From positions 195,382-259,381 of the forward strand of contig NZ_JANDMF010000002.1 of the NCBI RefSeq assembly GCF_031626875.1: 64,000 bases of DNA, read 5' to 3'. Position 1 is the first letter of the stretch, and every line of letters begins with the position of its first letter. Below the pieces are notes generated by a model. It was not told the origin of the DNA. It ran no database searches and saw only the letters and a list, made by a program, of their open reading frames with translations. The translations under genes were made by a program, and so were the position numbers. Below, one piece after another: positions 36,454 through 45,662 of the stretch. The stretch comes from Clostridium sp031626875 (GTDB taxonomy: Bacteria; Bacillota; Clostridia; Clostridiales; Clostridiaceae).

Positions 36454-36672
36454 CTACTTTTTCTTATGTATTGCTTCATCTTTAATTTCTGATCTCATAC
36501 CTTTTAGAGCTTCTTCTCTTCTATCATTTTTTTCTGAAAGTTCTCTTCTTGTGTTTTCATCATCTGTTTTCTCAATCAATTCATCTGCAAGATGGATATT
36601 TTTGATAGTATTAGAGATATTATTCTGAATTCTATCTACATTATCACTTCTATCATCTGGTTTAATTTTCAT
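36454..36672 (-). CDS. tlp: Small acid-soluble spore protein Tlp
   Basis: A 72-residue, highly charged protein with the Tlp start KPDDRSDNVDRIQNNISNTI and end EKNDRREEALKGMRSEIKDE. Tlp proteins are minor spore-core components. AAAGGAGATG precedes the ATG. Confidence 0.93.
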   Translation of the reverse strand: MKIKPDDRSDNVDRIQNNISNTIKNIHLADELIEKTDDENTRRELSEKNDRREEALKGMRSEIKDEAIHKKK

Positions 36673-36812
36673 AATACTACATCTCCTTTTATGGTATAAA
36701 TTTAGTATTCTTATTTGAATTAGTCACTTACATCATTTATTATTTCTCTCTGTATCCTTATTATGTATCCAATTATTAGTTGTATTTTTATATTTTTAAA
36801 TATAAGAAAAAA

Positions 36813-36834
36813 GATAAGGAAGTTACTCCTTATC
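36813..36834 (-). terminator. Terminator of cheV
   Basis: GATAAGGA / TCCTTATC arms, 6-base loop, then U6 in the minus direction. Confidence 0.8.
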
Positions 36835-36883
36835 CAATTAATAAATATATTGTTAGTAAAAATTATTAATTCCCCTAACTAGA

Positions 36884-37783
36884 CTAGACATTTAATAATT
36901 CATCTATTTTACCAACAAGTTCTTCAACTTCTGGTTTACTTAATTGTGCATTTGCACGAACTGATTCACCCTTATGTTTTAATTCCTTTGTTATTAATGA
37001 TGAGAATATTATTATAGGTAATTTATTTAAAATAGGATCTTCTTTAACTTTTCTTGTAAGAGTGAGCCCATCTAATTGTGGCATTTCTATATCCGTAATC
37101 ATCAAATGTACATCTTCCACAAAGTTCTCTCCTTTTTCTTGCTTAAGTTGTAGAAGATATTCTAACGCTTGCTGGCCATCATCAAAAATTCTTAAGTTTC
37201 TAAATCCGGCTTTTGTTAACGTTTCTTTCAACAACCTTCTAATCAATGGAGAATCATCAGCTAAAACAAGCTTTATATTTGATCTTTCTCTATATTCTAC
37301 ATTAACTAGTCTATTTTCAGAAATTCCTGTACTTGGAGAAATATCTGTAACTATTTTTTCAAAATCTAACATTATTATCAATTTATCTCCCATAAGAATA
37401 TTTCCTACTGATAATGTATCTTCTGTTAAACCATCTGGTTTTCTTATTTCACTCCATTTAACACGATGAACTGCTATTATATCATCAATATTAAATGCTA
37501 CTTTAATTTTATTAAATTCACTTATTATAACTTTTTTGCCAAGATTTCCAGTACGATTTCTTGTTAGAATATATTTCAAATCAATAAGCGTGATAATTTC
37601 CTCTCTACAGAGTATAAGTCCAGCTATTTCTGGCTTTGGATTTGGTAACGTTGTCAGATTGCTAGGCATTTCTATTACTTCTTTTACTTTAACAACATTT
37701 ATTGCATAATGAGTACCATTTACAATAAATTCAATTACTTCTAACTCTCCAGTACCTGATTCTAATAATATATTATCCTTCAT
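36884..37783 (-). CDS. cheV: Chemotaxis coupling protein CheV
   Basis: A 299-residue protein with an N-terminal CheW-like domain (about residues 10-150; FIVNGTHYAINVVKVKEVIE, GLILCREEIITLIDL) that couples receptors to CheA. A C-terminal receiver domain follows (about 170-299; LVLADDSPLIRRLLKE, phospho-Asp in LMITDIEMPQLDG, FSSL and a Lys near KPEVEE). It fine-tunes adaptation. A sigma-D-like promoter lies upstream, so it belongs to the motility regulon although no flagellar gene is near. Confidence 0.95.
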   Translation of the reverse strand: MKDNILLESGTGELEVIEFIVNGTHYAINVVKVKEVIEMPSNLTTLPNPKPEIAGLILCREEIITLIDLKYILTRNRTGNLGKKVIISEFNKIKVAFNIDDIIAVHRVKWSEIRKPDGLTEDTLSVGNILMGDKLIIMLDFEKIVTDISPSTGISENRLVNVEYRERSNIKLVLADDSPLIRRLLKETLTKAGFRNLRIFDDGQQALEYLLQLKQEKGENFVEDVHLMITDIEMPQLDGLTLTRKVKEDPILNKLPIIIFSSLITKELKHKGESVRANAQLSKPEVEELVGKIDELLNV

Positions 37784-37816
37784 AAGCTCTCTTCCCCTTA
37801 AATAAAATATATTTTA

Positions 37817-37843
37817 TTATCGACCATAAATAAAAATTCTTTA
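37817..37843 (-). promoter_or_regulatory. Sigma-D (sigma-28)-type promoter of cheV
   Basis: The minus strand reads TAAA, 15 bases, GTCGATAA. This agrees with the flagellar sigma consensus TAAA-N15-GCCGATAT at most positions and at the exact spacing, about 35 bp before the cheV start. Confidence 0.75.
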
Positions 37844-38048
37844 TACAATTTATTATATATTATCAAGAATTTATTATACATAATAAAAAAATATTATGCT
37901 CAACTTAAATTTTCCTTAATTTTCATAGGATTGTATTGTATATTTTTCCTTATTTATGTATATTTTATTTGCAATTCCTTTTAATTTCGACATGGAAAGG
38001 AGGTTGTTTAGTCAAATCGAATTGCTAATATATACTGGGGGGATATAA

Positions 38049-40091
38049 ATGAATAAAATTAAAAAATTATTACTTGCTTTAAGCATAACTTCTGCTGTTT
38101 GTTTTGGGACAAGCTTATATGCAAAGGCTGCACCTGTACAAGAAAAAATAGCAACATTAAAACAACCAGATAATACTGAAGTAAAAGTTAAGGTTACTGG
38201 AGATGAATATTATCAAGAAATAGAAAGCATGGATGGATATACTCTTTGTAGAAATTCTGAAGGATATATTTGCTATGCTGCATTAAATGGTAATAAATCT
38301 GACTTTATTGCTACAAATGAAATTTATAAAGATGAAAATTATAAAAAGAAAGACACAATAAGAAACAGCTTTGTTGCTACTGAAAATTCTATTAACACAC
38401 CAAAACATCTTACTTTAGATAAAAAATACAAAGATAAAAAAGCTGAAGAAAAGAAAGCTAAAATACCTACAGAACAAATTGCTTTATCAGAAAAAGTTAG
38501 TGCTGCCTCATCATCAACAGGAAATATTAACGGGTTAACCATTTTGATAAATTTCCCAGATCAAACTAGCTCTATATCTAAAAATGAAATCAATAATTTC
38601 TTTAATCAAACTGGATATACTGGCTATTCAAACAATGGTTCTGTTAAGGATTTCTTCAATGATGTTTCAGGTGGAAAGGTTACATACACAAATACTATAA
38701 CGGAATTTTATACAGCAAAGCATGAAAAATCTTATTATGATAATACTAACATTGATGATTATAGCACTGCTATAGAACTTGTTGATGAAGCTGTAAATTG
38801 GTTAAAATCAACTGGTTTTGATTTTTCTAAATTAACACTAGACTCATCGGGATATGCTAAAGGCGTAAATATTCTTTATGCTGGAAATGCTGATGCTGGA
38901 TGGTCAAAAGGATTATGGCCTCATCAAGGTTATTTAACAACAGGTTTTTCTTCTAATGGAGTGAAAATCGGTAGATATGAATTAAGTAATATTGGTACTG
39001 ATTTATCTCTTGATACTATATGTCATGAAAATGGTCACCTTCTTTTTGGATATCCTGACCTTTATGATTATAATAATAAATCTAATGGTTGTGGCACATA
39101 TAGCCTTATGTCATTTTTATCAGATGCAAAAAATCCAGCACCACCTGACCCATATTGTAGAAATGTAATTTCAGGATGGAATACTAATATTAATTTAAAT
39201 TCTTATAGTAATGGTACAACTTTAACTGCAACATCTGATAATAATGGTAATCATCCTGTTTTCAAATGGACAGGTAATAACCCTAATGAATATTATTTAA
39301 TAGAGAATTTACAAAAAACAGGAAGATATTCTTATATTCCTGATTCTGGTATAGCTGTTTGGCATATAGATGAAGATGGTGATAATTCTAATTATAGTAA
39401 TACTCCTAGCAGCCACTATAAAGTTTCTATAGAACAAGCTGATAATAGACTAGATTTAGAAAAAGCTAGAAATTATGGTGATAGCGGAGATTTATATAAA
39501 GGTGGATATAAAACCGTATTTAATGATTCAAGTGCACCTAGTTCAAAATGGTGGAATCAAACTTCTTCTGGACTAGATATTTCAAACATTAGTAATAATG
39601 GTAGTACTATGACTTTTGTAAAATCAGGTAACACAACACCAACAACTGATCCTACTACTGAAAAAACAAATATAGCTTTAAATTCTACTGCTACTACCTC
39701 ATATTGCTCGGATTGGGAGAACATATCTGCATTAAATGATGGATTTATTCCTACTAATTCAAATGATAGAGCTCATGCAGTTTATGGTAACTGGCCAAAA
39801 ACAGATTCTCAATGGGTACAATATGTGTTTGATAAAGAATATACTATTTCAAGTACTGATGTCTATTGGTTTAAAGATGGTGGAGGAATAGATGTACCAT
39901 CTTCTTATAGAATTTTATATTGGGATGGTAGTCAATGGCTTGATGTACCAAATGCTAAAGGCCTTAAGACTCTTACAAATAAATTTAACACAACAACATT
40001 TAATCCAATAAATACAAATGCTATAGCGATACAAATGGAGTCTAACAATTCCGCTTCTACTGGTATACTTGAATGGAGAGTATATGCTTAA
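38049..40091 (+). CDS. Secreted M6-family metalloprotease with F5/8-type-C-like domain
   Basis: A 680-residue exported protease. The signal peptide (about residues 1-28) ends near AKAAP. A propeptide-like region has TGDEYYQEIESMDGYTLCRN. The M6 catalytic domain (about 165-535) carries HENGHLLFGYPDLYD (HExxH plus a downstream Asp ligand) and the Met-turn region GTYSLMSF. Residues 541-680 form a beta-sandwich module (SYCSDWENISALNDGF...STGILEWRVY), also found in three other proteins of the island. GGGGGG precedes the ATG. Target proteins are unknown. Confidence 0.92.
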   Translation: MNKIKKLLLALSITSAVCFGTSLYAKAAPVQEKIATLKQPDNTEVKVKVTGDEYYQEIESMDGYTLCRNSEGYICYAALNGNKSDFIATNEIYKDENYKKKDTIRNSFVATENSINTPKHLTLDKKYKDKKAEEKKAKIPTEQIALSEKVSAASSSTGNINGLTILINFPDQTSSISKNEINNFFNQTGYTGYSNNGSVKDFFNDVSGGKVTYTNTITEFYTAKHEKSYYDNTNIDDYSTAIELVDEAVNWLKSTGFDFSKLTLDSSGYAKGVNILYAGNADAGWSKGLWPHQGYLTTGFSSNGVKIGRYELSNIGTDLSLDTICHENGHLLFGYPDLYDYNNKSNGCGTYSLMSFLSDAKNPAPPDPYCRNVISGWNTNINLNSYSNGTTLTATSDNNGNHPVFKWTGNNPNEYYLIENLQKTGRYSYIPDSGIAVWHIDEDGDNSNYSNTPSSHYKVSIEQADNRLDLEKARNYGDSGDLYKGGYKTVFNDSSAPSSKWWNQTSSGLDISNISNNGSTMTFVKSGNTTPTTDPTTEKTNIALNSTATTSYCSDWENISALNDGFIPTNSNDRAHAVYGNWPKTDSQWVQYVFDKEYTISSTDVYWFKDGGGIDVPSSYRILYWDGSQWLDVPNAKGLKTLTNKFNTTTFNPINTNAIAIQMESNNSASTGILEWRVYA

Positions 40092-40109
40092 ACCCTTATA
40101 AAATCATTA

Positions 40110-40144
40110 GAAAATTCTCTAAGATTATTCTTTAGAGAATTTTC
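40110..40144 (+). terminator. Rho-independent terminator
   Basis: GAAAATTCTCTAA / TTAGAGAATTTTC, 13-bp perfect arms, followed by T6, 18 bp after the first M6 protease. It separates the two paralogues into independent transcripts. Confidence 0.9.
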
Positions 40145-40321
40145 TTTTTTAATTTATGTCATTTTAACCGTATTATTCTTATTTAATTAAAACTTTCTTA
40201 CATCCCTCTATTTTTATTGTTTTTTTTTGTTGTTTCATGTATATTTTTATAAAACCTTGTTTCTTATTTTCAAGAAATAAATTTAAATTTACACCAACAC
40301 AATATTTATAGGGGGATTAAT

Positions 40322-42403
40322 ATGAATAAATTTAAAAAGAGATTGGTCTTATTTACTATAGCGTCTTCGTTATATTTAGGTGCAAACATTCAAGCAGAAG
40401 CAGCACCTGTCTTTGACAAATTAACTACACTTAAACAACCCGATAATACTCCAGTACAAGTTAAAATAACAGGAGATGAATATTATCAACAGATAGAGAG
40501 TACAGATGGTTTTACTCTTTGCAGAAATTCCGATGGTTGGATTTGTTATGCAGAGCTTAATGCAGATAAATCTGATTTTGTTGCTACAAAGGAAATATAT
40601 AAAGATAACACTTCTGAAAGGTCACTAAAAGAAAAACATATCTCTATAGATAAAAAATCAGAAGATAAAAAAAGAGATAAAGTAAAGAAAGAAATTGATT
40701 CAAATAAAACTGATACTTCTTCAAATCCAAAACCAAGTGCAGCATTTGCTAGTTCTGCCCTTCTTAGTCCATCTAAAGCAACTACAAATGAAACAACTAA
40801 TACTTTAACTGCTCCAACAGCTTCTACAGAAAATATTAAAGGGTTAACTATATTAATAAAATTTCCTGATGAACAAAGTGCCATTTCTAAAAATGAAATC
40901 AACAACTTCTTAAATCAATCTGGTTATAAAGGTTTCTCTAATAATGGTTCTGTAAAAGATTACTTTTCTGATGTATCTGGTGGAAAAGTAAATTATACAA
41001 ACACCGTTACTGAATTCTATACAGCCAAGCACCCAAAATCATACTATGATGGATCTAATATTACTGATTATCATACATCTCCAGAGCTTATAAATGAAGC
41101 TCTAAATTGGTTAAAATCTACTAACTTTGACTTTTCAACATTAACAAAAGATTCAAATAACATGGCTAAAGCAGTTAATGTTCTTTATGCTGGAACTCCT
41201 GATTCTGGTTGGTCAAAAGGATTATGGCCTCATCAAGGATATCTTCCAAAATCATTTGAATCTAATGGAATAAAAATACAAAAATATGAATTAACTAATA
41301 TAGGTAATGACTTATCTTTAGGAACTATTTGTCATGAAAATGGACATCTTCTTTTTGGATATCCTGATCTTTATGACTATAATTATAAATCTAATGGTTG
41401 TGGTACATATAGTCTTATGTCTTTTATATCAAATGAAAAAAATCCTGTTCCACCTGATCCATATTGCAGAAATGTTATATCTGGTTGGAATACTCCTCAA
41501 AACCTTAACTCAGTTAATAATGGAACTCAAGTTAGTTTACCTTCAAGCTCAAGTGGTAATCAAACCTCTTATAAATGGACAGGCTCTAATCCTAAAGAAT
41601 ATTTTTTGATTGAAAATATAAAAAAAGAAGGAAGATATTCTACAGCTCCAGACGAAGGACTAATGATTTGGCATATTGATGAAAATGGTAATAACTCAAA
41701 CTATTCAATGACTTCTACAAGTCATTATAAAGTTTCAGTTGTACAAGCTGACAATAAACTGCAACTAGAAAAGAAAGAGAATTACGGTAATGGTGGAGAC
41801 CTATTCCGAGCTGGTGGAAATTCTAAATTTAATAGCGCAAGTAGTCCAAGCTCAAAATGGTGGAATCAAACTTCTTCTGGACTAGATATTTCCAATGTTA
41901 GTAATGTTGGTAATAACATGACTTTTGTAAAATCAGGTACAACAGCAACTAATACAAATACTACATCAACAGAATCATCTTCTAATTTAGCAGCTAAAGC
42001 TAAAGTAGCAAGTTCATACTGCTCTAATTGGGAAAGTACTACTGCTTTAAATGATGGTTTTACTCCAACAAATTCTAATGATAGATCTCATGCTGTTTAT
42101 GGTAATTGGCCGAGAACTAATGCCCAATGGATACAATATACTTTCGATAAGGATTACACTATATCAAAATCTGATATTTATTGGTTTAAAGATAATGGAG
42201 GTATAGATGTACCCTCTTCATATAAAATCAAATATTGGAATGGTAGTGCTTGGGCTGATGTAACTAAAGCTTCTGGTCTTGGGATTAAAGCTAATGCATT
42301 TAATACTACAACATTTACTCCAATAACTACAAGAAGTATAGTAATAGAAATAAATCCAAACAATTCAAAATCTACAGGAGTCCTTGAGTGGAGAGTTTAT
42401 TAA
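40322..42403 (+). CDS. Second secreted M6-family metalloprotease (tandem paralogue)
   Basis: A 693-residue paralogue of the preceding protease with the same order of parts: signal peptide (ends near AEAAP), TGDEYYQQIESTDGFTLCRN propeptide, M6 domain with HENGHLLFGYPDLYD, and the C-terminal module from about residue 555. It differs mainly in a longer linker (about residues 90-165) rich in Ser, Thr, Lys and Ala. GGGGG precedes the ATG. The pair arose by duplication and has diverged enough to suggest different substrates or linker processing. Confidence 0.92.
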   Translation: MNKFKKRLVLFTIASSLYLGANIQAEAAPVFDKLTTLKQPDNTPVQVKITGDEYYQQIESTDGFTLCRNSDGWICYAELNADKSDFVATKEIYKDNTSERSLKEKHISIDKKSEDKKRDKVKKEIDSNKTDTSSNPKPSAAFASSALLSPSKATTNETTNTLTAPTASTENIKGLTILIKFPDEQSAISKNEINNFLNQSGYKGFSNNGSVKDYFSDVSGGKVNYTNTVTEFYTAKHPKSYYDGSNITDYHTSPELINEALNWLKSTNFDFSTLTKDSNNMAKAVNVLYAGTPDSGWSKGLWPHQGYLPKSFESNGIKIQKYELTNIGNDLSLGTICHENGHLLFGYPDLYDYNYKSNGCGTYSLMSFISNEKNPVPPDPYCRNVISGWNTPQNLNSVNNGTQVSLPSSSSGNQTSYKWTGSNPKEYFLIENIKKEGRYSTAPDEGLMIWHIDENGNNSNYSMTSTSHYKVSVVQADNKLQLEKKENYGNGGDLFRAGGNSKFNSASSPSSKWWNQTSSGLDISNVSNVGNNMTFVKSGTTATNTNTTSTESSSNLAAKAKVASSYCSNWESTTALNDGFTPTNSNDRSHAVYGNWPRTNAQWIQYTFDKDYTISKSDIYWFKDNGGIDVPSSYKIKYWNGSAWADVTKASGLGIKANAFNTTTFTPITTRSIVIEINPNNSKSTGVLEWRVY

Positions 42404-42409
42404 AATACT

Positions 42410-42446
42410 AAAGCTATGGATGGGAATATTTCCTATCTATAGCTTT
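42410..42446 (+). terminator. Rho-independent terminator
   Basis: A 16-bp stem (42410-42425 with 42431-42446, two G-U pairs), 5-base loop, T-rich 3' side, directly after the second M6 gene. Confidence 0.85.
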
Positions 42447-42542
42447 TCTTCTACTTAAAATTTTATTTTATTTTAATAAAATTACTATATATATATTGTA
42501 TAATTAATTTATACTGTATTATAAACAAAGGAGATTTTTATA

Positions 42543-42806
42543 TTGAAAATTATAATAATATATTTAGCTATAATTAACATAACTTCTTTTTTAGTTATGC
42601 ATATAGATAAGCAAAAAGCTATTCATAAAAAATGGAGAATAAGTGAATCAAATCTCTTAATTCTATCTATTTTAGGAGGTTCTATTGGTATGCTTCTTGG
42701 AATGTCTTTCTTTAGACATAAAACAAAACACAAAAAGTTTACTATTGGAGTACCTTTAATTCTTATAATACAATTAGCCATAACTCTATCTTTATTAGTA
42801 AAGTAA
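42543..42806 (+). CDS. DUF1294 family membrane protein
   Basis: An 87-residue protein with three or so membrane helices and the family motifs DKQKAIHKKWRISE, LSILGGSIGMLLGM and FRHKTKHKKF. The start is TTG 42543 (AAAGGAG upstream). Function unknown. Confidence 0.88.
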   Translation: MKIIIIYLAIINITSFLVMHIDKQKAIHKKWRISESNLLILSILGGSIGMLLGMSFFRHKTKHKKFTIGVPLILIIQLAITLSLLVK

Positions 42807-42810
42807 TAAT

Positions 42811-43707
42811 TTAAATTAGTTTAATATTACTATTTTCCTTTGACAGATTATAGTAATATTTTAAACTATTTATATTTGCTATAACCTCTTCATATTCAGG
42901 AAAATCTTTAATAATTCTATTTATACATTTAATACAAAATTCAATTCTTTTTTTAAAGTCTTTCTTCATTACATCTTTATATCCCCAAATATGAGTAAAA
43001 TATATCTGTTTTCCGCTTGTAAGCTTTTCTAAATTCATTAACTCGTATCCTTTGATATTCATTTTCTTTGCACACATAGAAAACAACCTTTGTTCTGCAA
43101 ATACCATATTTATTAATCTATCATTGCTAGAAGACAATCCCTTCATGAATTCTATAGAAGAATTAACATAGTAATTTTTAAAATTATCATTGTTTATATA
43201 TGTCAAAGCCGTGTTAGAAGGAAGAACCTCCCAATTCAATTCATCATCAAATCTATAACTATTTTTCATATTGAACTTACTTTTATCTGGATACACTTCA
43301 CTTGATATATTTTCTTTATGAATAGCACAAATTTCCTTGCCTAAAAGTTCATCTTTAAGGCTTTCCCAAACAATAAAATCAGTATCTATCATTACACAGG
43401 GAACTATCTGGCTTTTTAGTGCATATATTTTTCCTGCTGCCCAAAATATATTTGAATCTATATCCTTATCAATGTAATTTTCCAAAGAATCATCTATACC
43501 TAAATTCCAAATTGATTCCATACCTAATTTCTTATAGTATTTAGCTCCTATTTTATCTGTAATCATTTTAATATTACCATTTTTTTCTCTCCACTTAAGA
43601 GCTGATAACATAGTTGTTAATATTTCAAAATCTTCTATATAGTAATTTCTATTTTTATCTATTCTAAAAAAAGGCTTAGTCCAATTAGAATGAAATCCAT
43701 CTATCAT
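42811..43707 (-). CDS. Glycosyltransferase-like protein (DUF6734-like)
   Basis: A 298-residue soluble protein. VMIDTDFIVW, near residue 109, looks like the D-x-D metal/nucleotide-sugar site of GT-A glycosyltransferases, and the N-terminal half has a Rossmann-like alternation. The opening (HSNWTKPFF) recalls DUF6734 proteins from memory. No signal peptide. It follows a 61-codon gene by 19 bases, likely the same transcript. The acceptor and donor are unknown. Confidence 0.6.
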   Translation of the reverse strand: MIDGFHSNWTKPFFRIDKNRNYYIEDFEILTTMLSALKWREKNGNIKMITDKIGAKYYKKLGMESIWNLGIDDSLENYIDKDIDSNIFWAAGKIYALKSQIVPCVMIDTDFIVWESLKDELLGKEICAIHKENISSEVYPDKSKFNMKNSYRFDDELNWEVLPSNTALTYINNDNFKNYYVNSSIEFMKGLSSSNDRLINMVFAEQRLFSMCAKKMNIKGYELMNLEKLTSGKQIYFTHIWGYKDVMKKDFKKRIEFCIKCINRIIKDFPEYEEVIANINSLKYYYNLSKENSNIKLI

Positions 43708-43726
43708 AATAAAATAAATCCTTTCC

Positions 43727-43912
43727 CTATATAAGTTCTATTCCGTAACCTCCTAAATAATCACCATAATACTCTTTAAAGGCTGAACTCTCCTCTTCTT
43801 TTAATTCATTATATATATATTCTTTAATAATTAAATACCTTTTTAATTCATCTTCGCTTTTAATTGTATTGCCATCTTCCATTACTAATGGGAATTTAAT
43901 TTTTTCACTCAT
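43727..43912 (-). CDS. Small protein, unknown function
   Basis: A 61-residue acidic protein (KFPLVMEDGNTIKSEDELKR) rich in Glu and Tyr, with no helix long enough for a membrane. It is probably co-expressed with the glycosyltransferase-like gene downstream. No family recognised. Confidence 0.6.
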   Translation of the reverse strand: MSEKIKFPLVMEDGNTIKSEDELKRYLIIKEYIYNELKEEESSAFKEYYGDYLGGYGIELI

Positions 43913-44044
43913 AAATCTTGTCCCCTCTTTAACTTCATAAAGTAATCATAACACTTTCTTGGATAATTTTACATAGAAATTGATGTGTAAATTTCAACAA
44001 TAAGTTATAATAAATGTAAAGAAAGAATGAAAGAAGGATGAAAA

Positions 44045-45016
44045 ATGATAACTGTTGCTAAAGATGGTAGTGGAGATTTTATCAATATAACTGATGCCAT
44101 ATCATCTATTCCAAGTAATAACAAAAGTAATATTATAATTTATATAAAAAATGGAACATATAAAGAAAAAATTCATATTGAAAAACCTTTTCTAAGTCTT
44201 ATTGGAGAGGATGTCAACAGAACTAAAATTACGTATGATGATTATGCAAAAAAAACATTGCCAAATGGTGAGGCTTATAGGACATTTAACTCATATACAA
44301 TTTTTATAGGCTCTCATGATTTCACAGCACAAAATTTAACCTTTGAAAATTCAGCTGGTAATGGAGATATATTTGGTCAAGCTGTGGCTGTTTATGTTGA
44401 AGGAGACAAATCAAAATTTAAAAATTGTAGATTTTTAGGTAAGCAAGACACATTATTTACTGGACCTCTACCACCAAAGCCTATAGAAGGTAATAATTTT
44501 GGTGGTCCTATGGAAGGAAGACCTAGAGTTGTTGGAAGACAATATTATGAAGAATGTTACATAGAAGGAGATATTGATTTTATTTTTGGTTCTGCAACAG
44601 CTGTATTTAATGGATGTGAAATTTTTTCCAAAAATAAAAATAGTAAAATTAATGGTTATATTACTGCTGCATCCACAGTAGAAGGAAGAGAATTTGGATA
44701 TGTATTTATGAATTGTAAACTAACTAGCGATGCTCCTAAGGAAACTGTATATCTAGGAAGACCTTGGAGAGACTATGCAAAAACTGTATTTATTAATTGC
44801 TATTTAGGGGAACATATTCGTAAAGAAGGTTGGCATAGTTGGGACAAGCTAAATGCAGAAAAAGAGGCTTATTATGCTGAATATAAAAGCTATGGTCCTG
44901 GAGCATCAGATTTAACAAGGGTTTCTTGGTGCCATATCCTAAATGATGAAGAAGTAAAAAAATATACTCTTTCAAATATTTTTAATGATGATTTCTATAG
45001 AAATTTTAATACTTAA
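44045..45016 (+). CDS. Pectinesterase (CE8), apparently cytoplasmic
   Basis: A 323-residue right-handed beta-helix enzyme that demethylates pectin or oligogalacturonides. Catalytic motifs are GQAVAVYVEGD, FLGKQDTLFTG (Gln and Asp), DIDFIFGSATAVF (nucleophile Asp) and YLGRPWRDYA (Arg, Trp). There is no signal peptide, so it probably acts on short imported oligosaccharides. No pectate lyase or hexuronate pathway gene is in the window. Confidence 0.92.
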   Translation: MITVAKDGSGDFINITDAISSIPSNNKSNIIIYIKNGTYKEKIHIEKPFLSLIGEDVNRTKITYDDYAKKTLPNGEAYRTFNSYTIFIGSHDFTAQNLTFENSAGNGDIFGQAVAVYVEGDKSKFKNCRFLGKQDTLFTGPLPPKPIEGNNFGGPMEGRPRVVGRQYYEECYIEGDIDFIFGSATAVFNGCEIFSKNKNSKINGYITAASTVEGREFGYVFMNCKLTSDAPKETVYLGRPWRDYAKTVFINCYLGEHIRKEGWHSWDKLNAEKEAYYAEYKSYGPGASDLTRVSWCHILNDEEVKKYTLSNIFNDDFYRNFNT

Positions 45017-45095
45017 TTAGGAGAAAACTTATGAATTTAATCAAAAAAACACCTAATTTCAAATGGCGAAAAGACTTATTTCTTTATAAAATAAT

Positions 45096-45137
45096 AAAGG
45101 ATGATTTAAAAGCAAATATACTTTTAAATCATCCTTT
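45096..45137. terminator. Bidirectional terminator between pectinesterase and nrdG
   Basis: AAAGGATGATTTAAAAG / CTTTTAAATCATCCTTT, perfect 17-bp arms and an 8-base loop between convergent genes. Confidence 0.9.
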
Positions 45138-45644
45138 TTATATGTTTTCTATTAAAATAACCTTATTTTCTTTAATAGATTTAACAGCATCTATAACTCT
45201 TTGATTCTCAGATCCTCTATATTTTAAACTAATATTTCTCTTTTCTAGTTCAAATCTACCATCTATTAAAACATCTACAAAACTTAAAATTTGTTTCTTT
45301 TTATTATCATTCATAATCTGTTGAAATGTATATCCAGACCATAGCCAAATGGTTTTATTGGTTTCCTTTTTAATTCTGTCTAGAAGATTAACTAGATCCA
45401 AATCCATTGTTTGCTCCATTGGTTCTCCACCAAGTATGTTAACTCCATATACATTGGGGTTTTTTATATATGAAATAAATTTATCTTCTATTTCTTTATT
45501 CCAAACATCACCATGATTAAAGTTTTGCAGTTCTTTATTAAAGCAACCTTCACAATTGTTAGTACATCCACTTACAAAAAGAGTTGTTCTAACATTAGGT
45601 CCATTAGATACATCAAATTTTCTTATTTCTGAATATCTCACCAA
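45138..45644 (-). CDS. nrdG: Anaerobic ribonucleotide reductase activase
   Basis: A 168-residue radical-SAM activase that installs the glycyl radical on NrdD. The cluster motif is CTNNCEGC (CX3CX2C) near residue 26, followed by NILGGEPME. It follows nrdD by 18 bases. Confidence 0.95.
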   Translation of the reverse strand: MVRYSEIRKFDVSNGPNVRTTLFVSGCTNNCEGCFNKELQNFNHGDVWNKEIEDKFISYIKNPNVYGVNILGGEPMEQTMDLDLVNLLDRIKKETNKTIWLWSGYTFQQIMNDNKKKQILSFVDVLIDGRFELEKRNISLKYRGSENQRVIDAVKSIKENKVILIENI

Positions 45645-45662
45645 AACACCTTCTTATAAAAA

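Noticed and set aside
37988..37994. TTCGACA, a 7-base match to a Spo0A box, upstream of the first M6 protease
   Set aside because: Several such matches are expected by chance in 64 kb of this base composition, and it is not paired with a recognisable promoter.
40546..40905. A 119-codon minus-strand frame inside the second M6 protease gene
   Set aside because: It is an antisense shadow of the Ser/Thr/Lys-rich linker, without a ribosome-binding site.
45031..45200. A 54-codon plus-strand frame (MNLIKKTPNFKWRKDLFLYK...) with AGGAGA upstream
   Set aside because: It passes through the strong bidirectional terminator and into antisense nrdG. It may be the start of a lost gene, but no product is supported.
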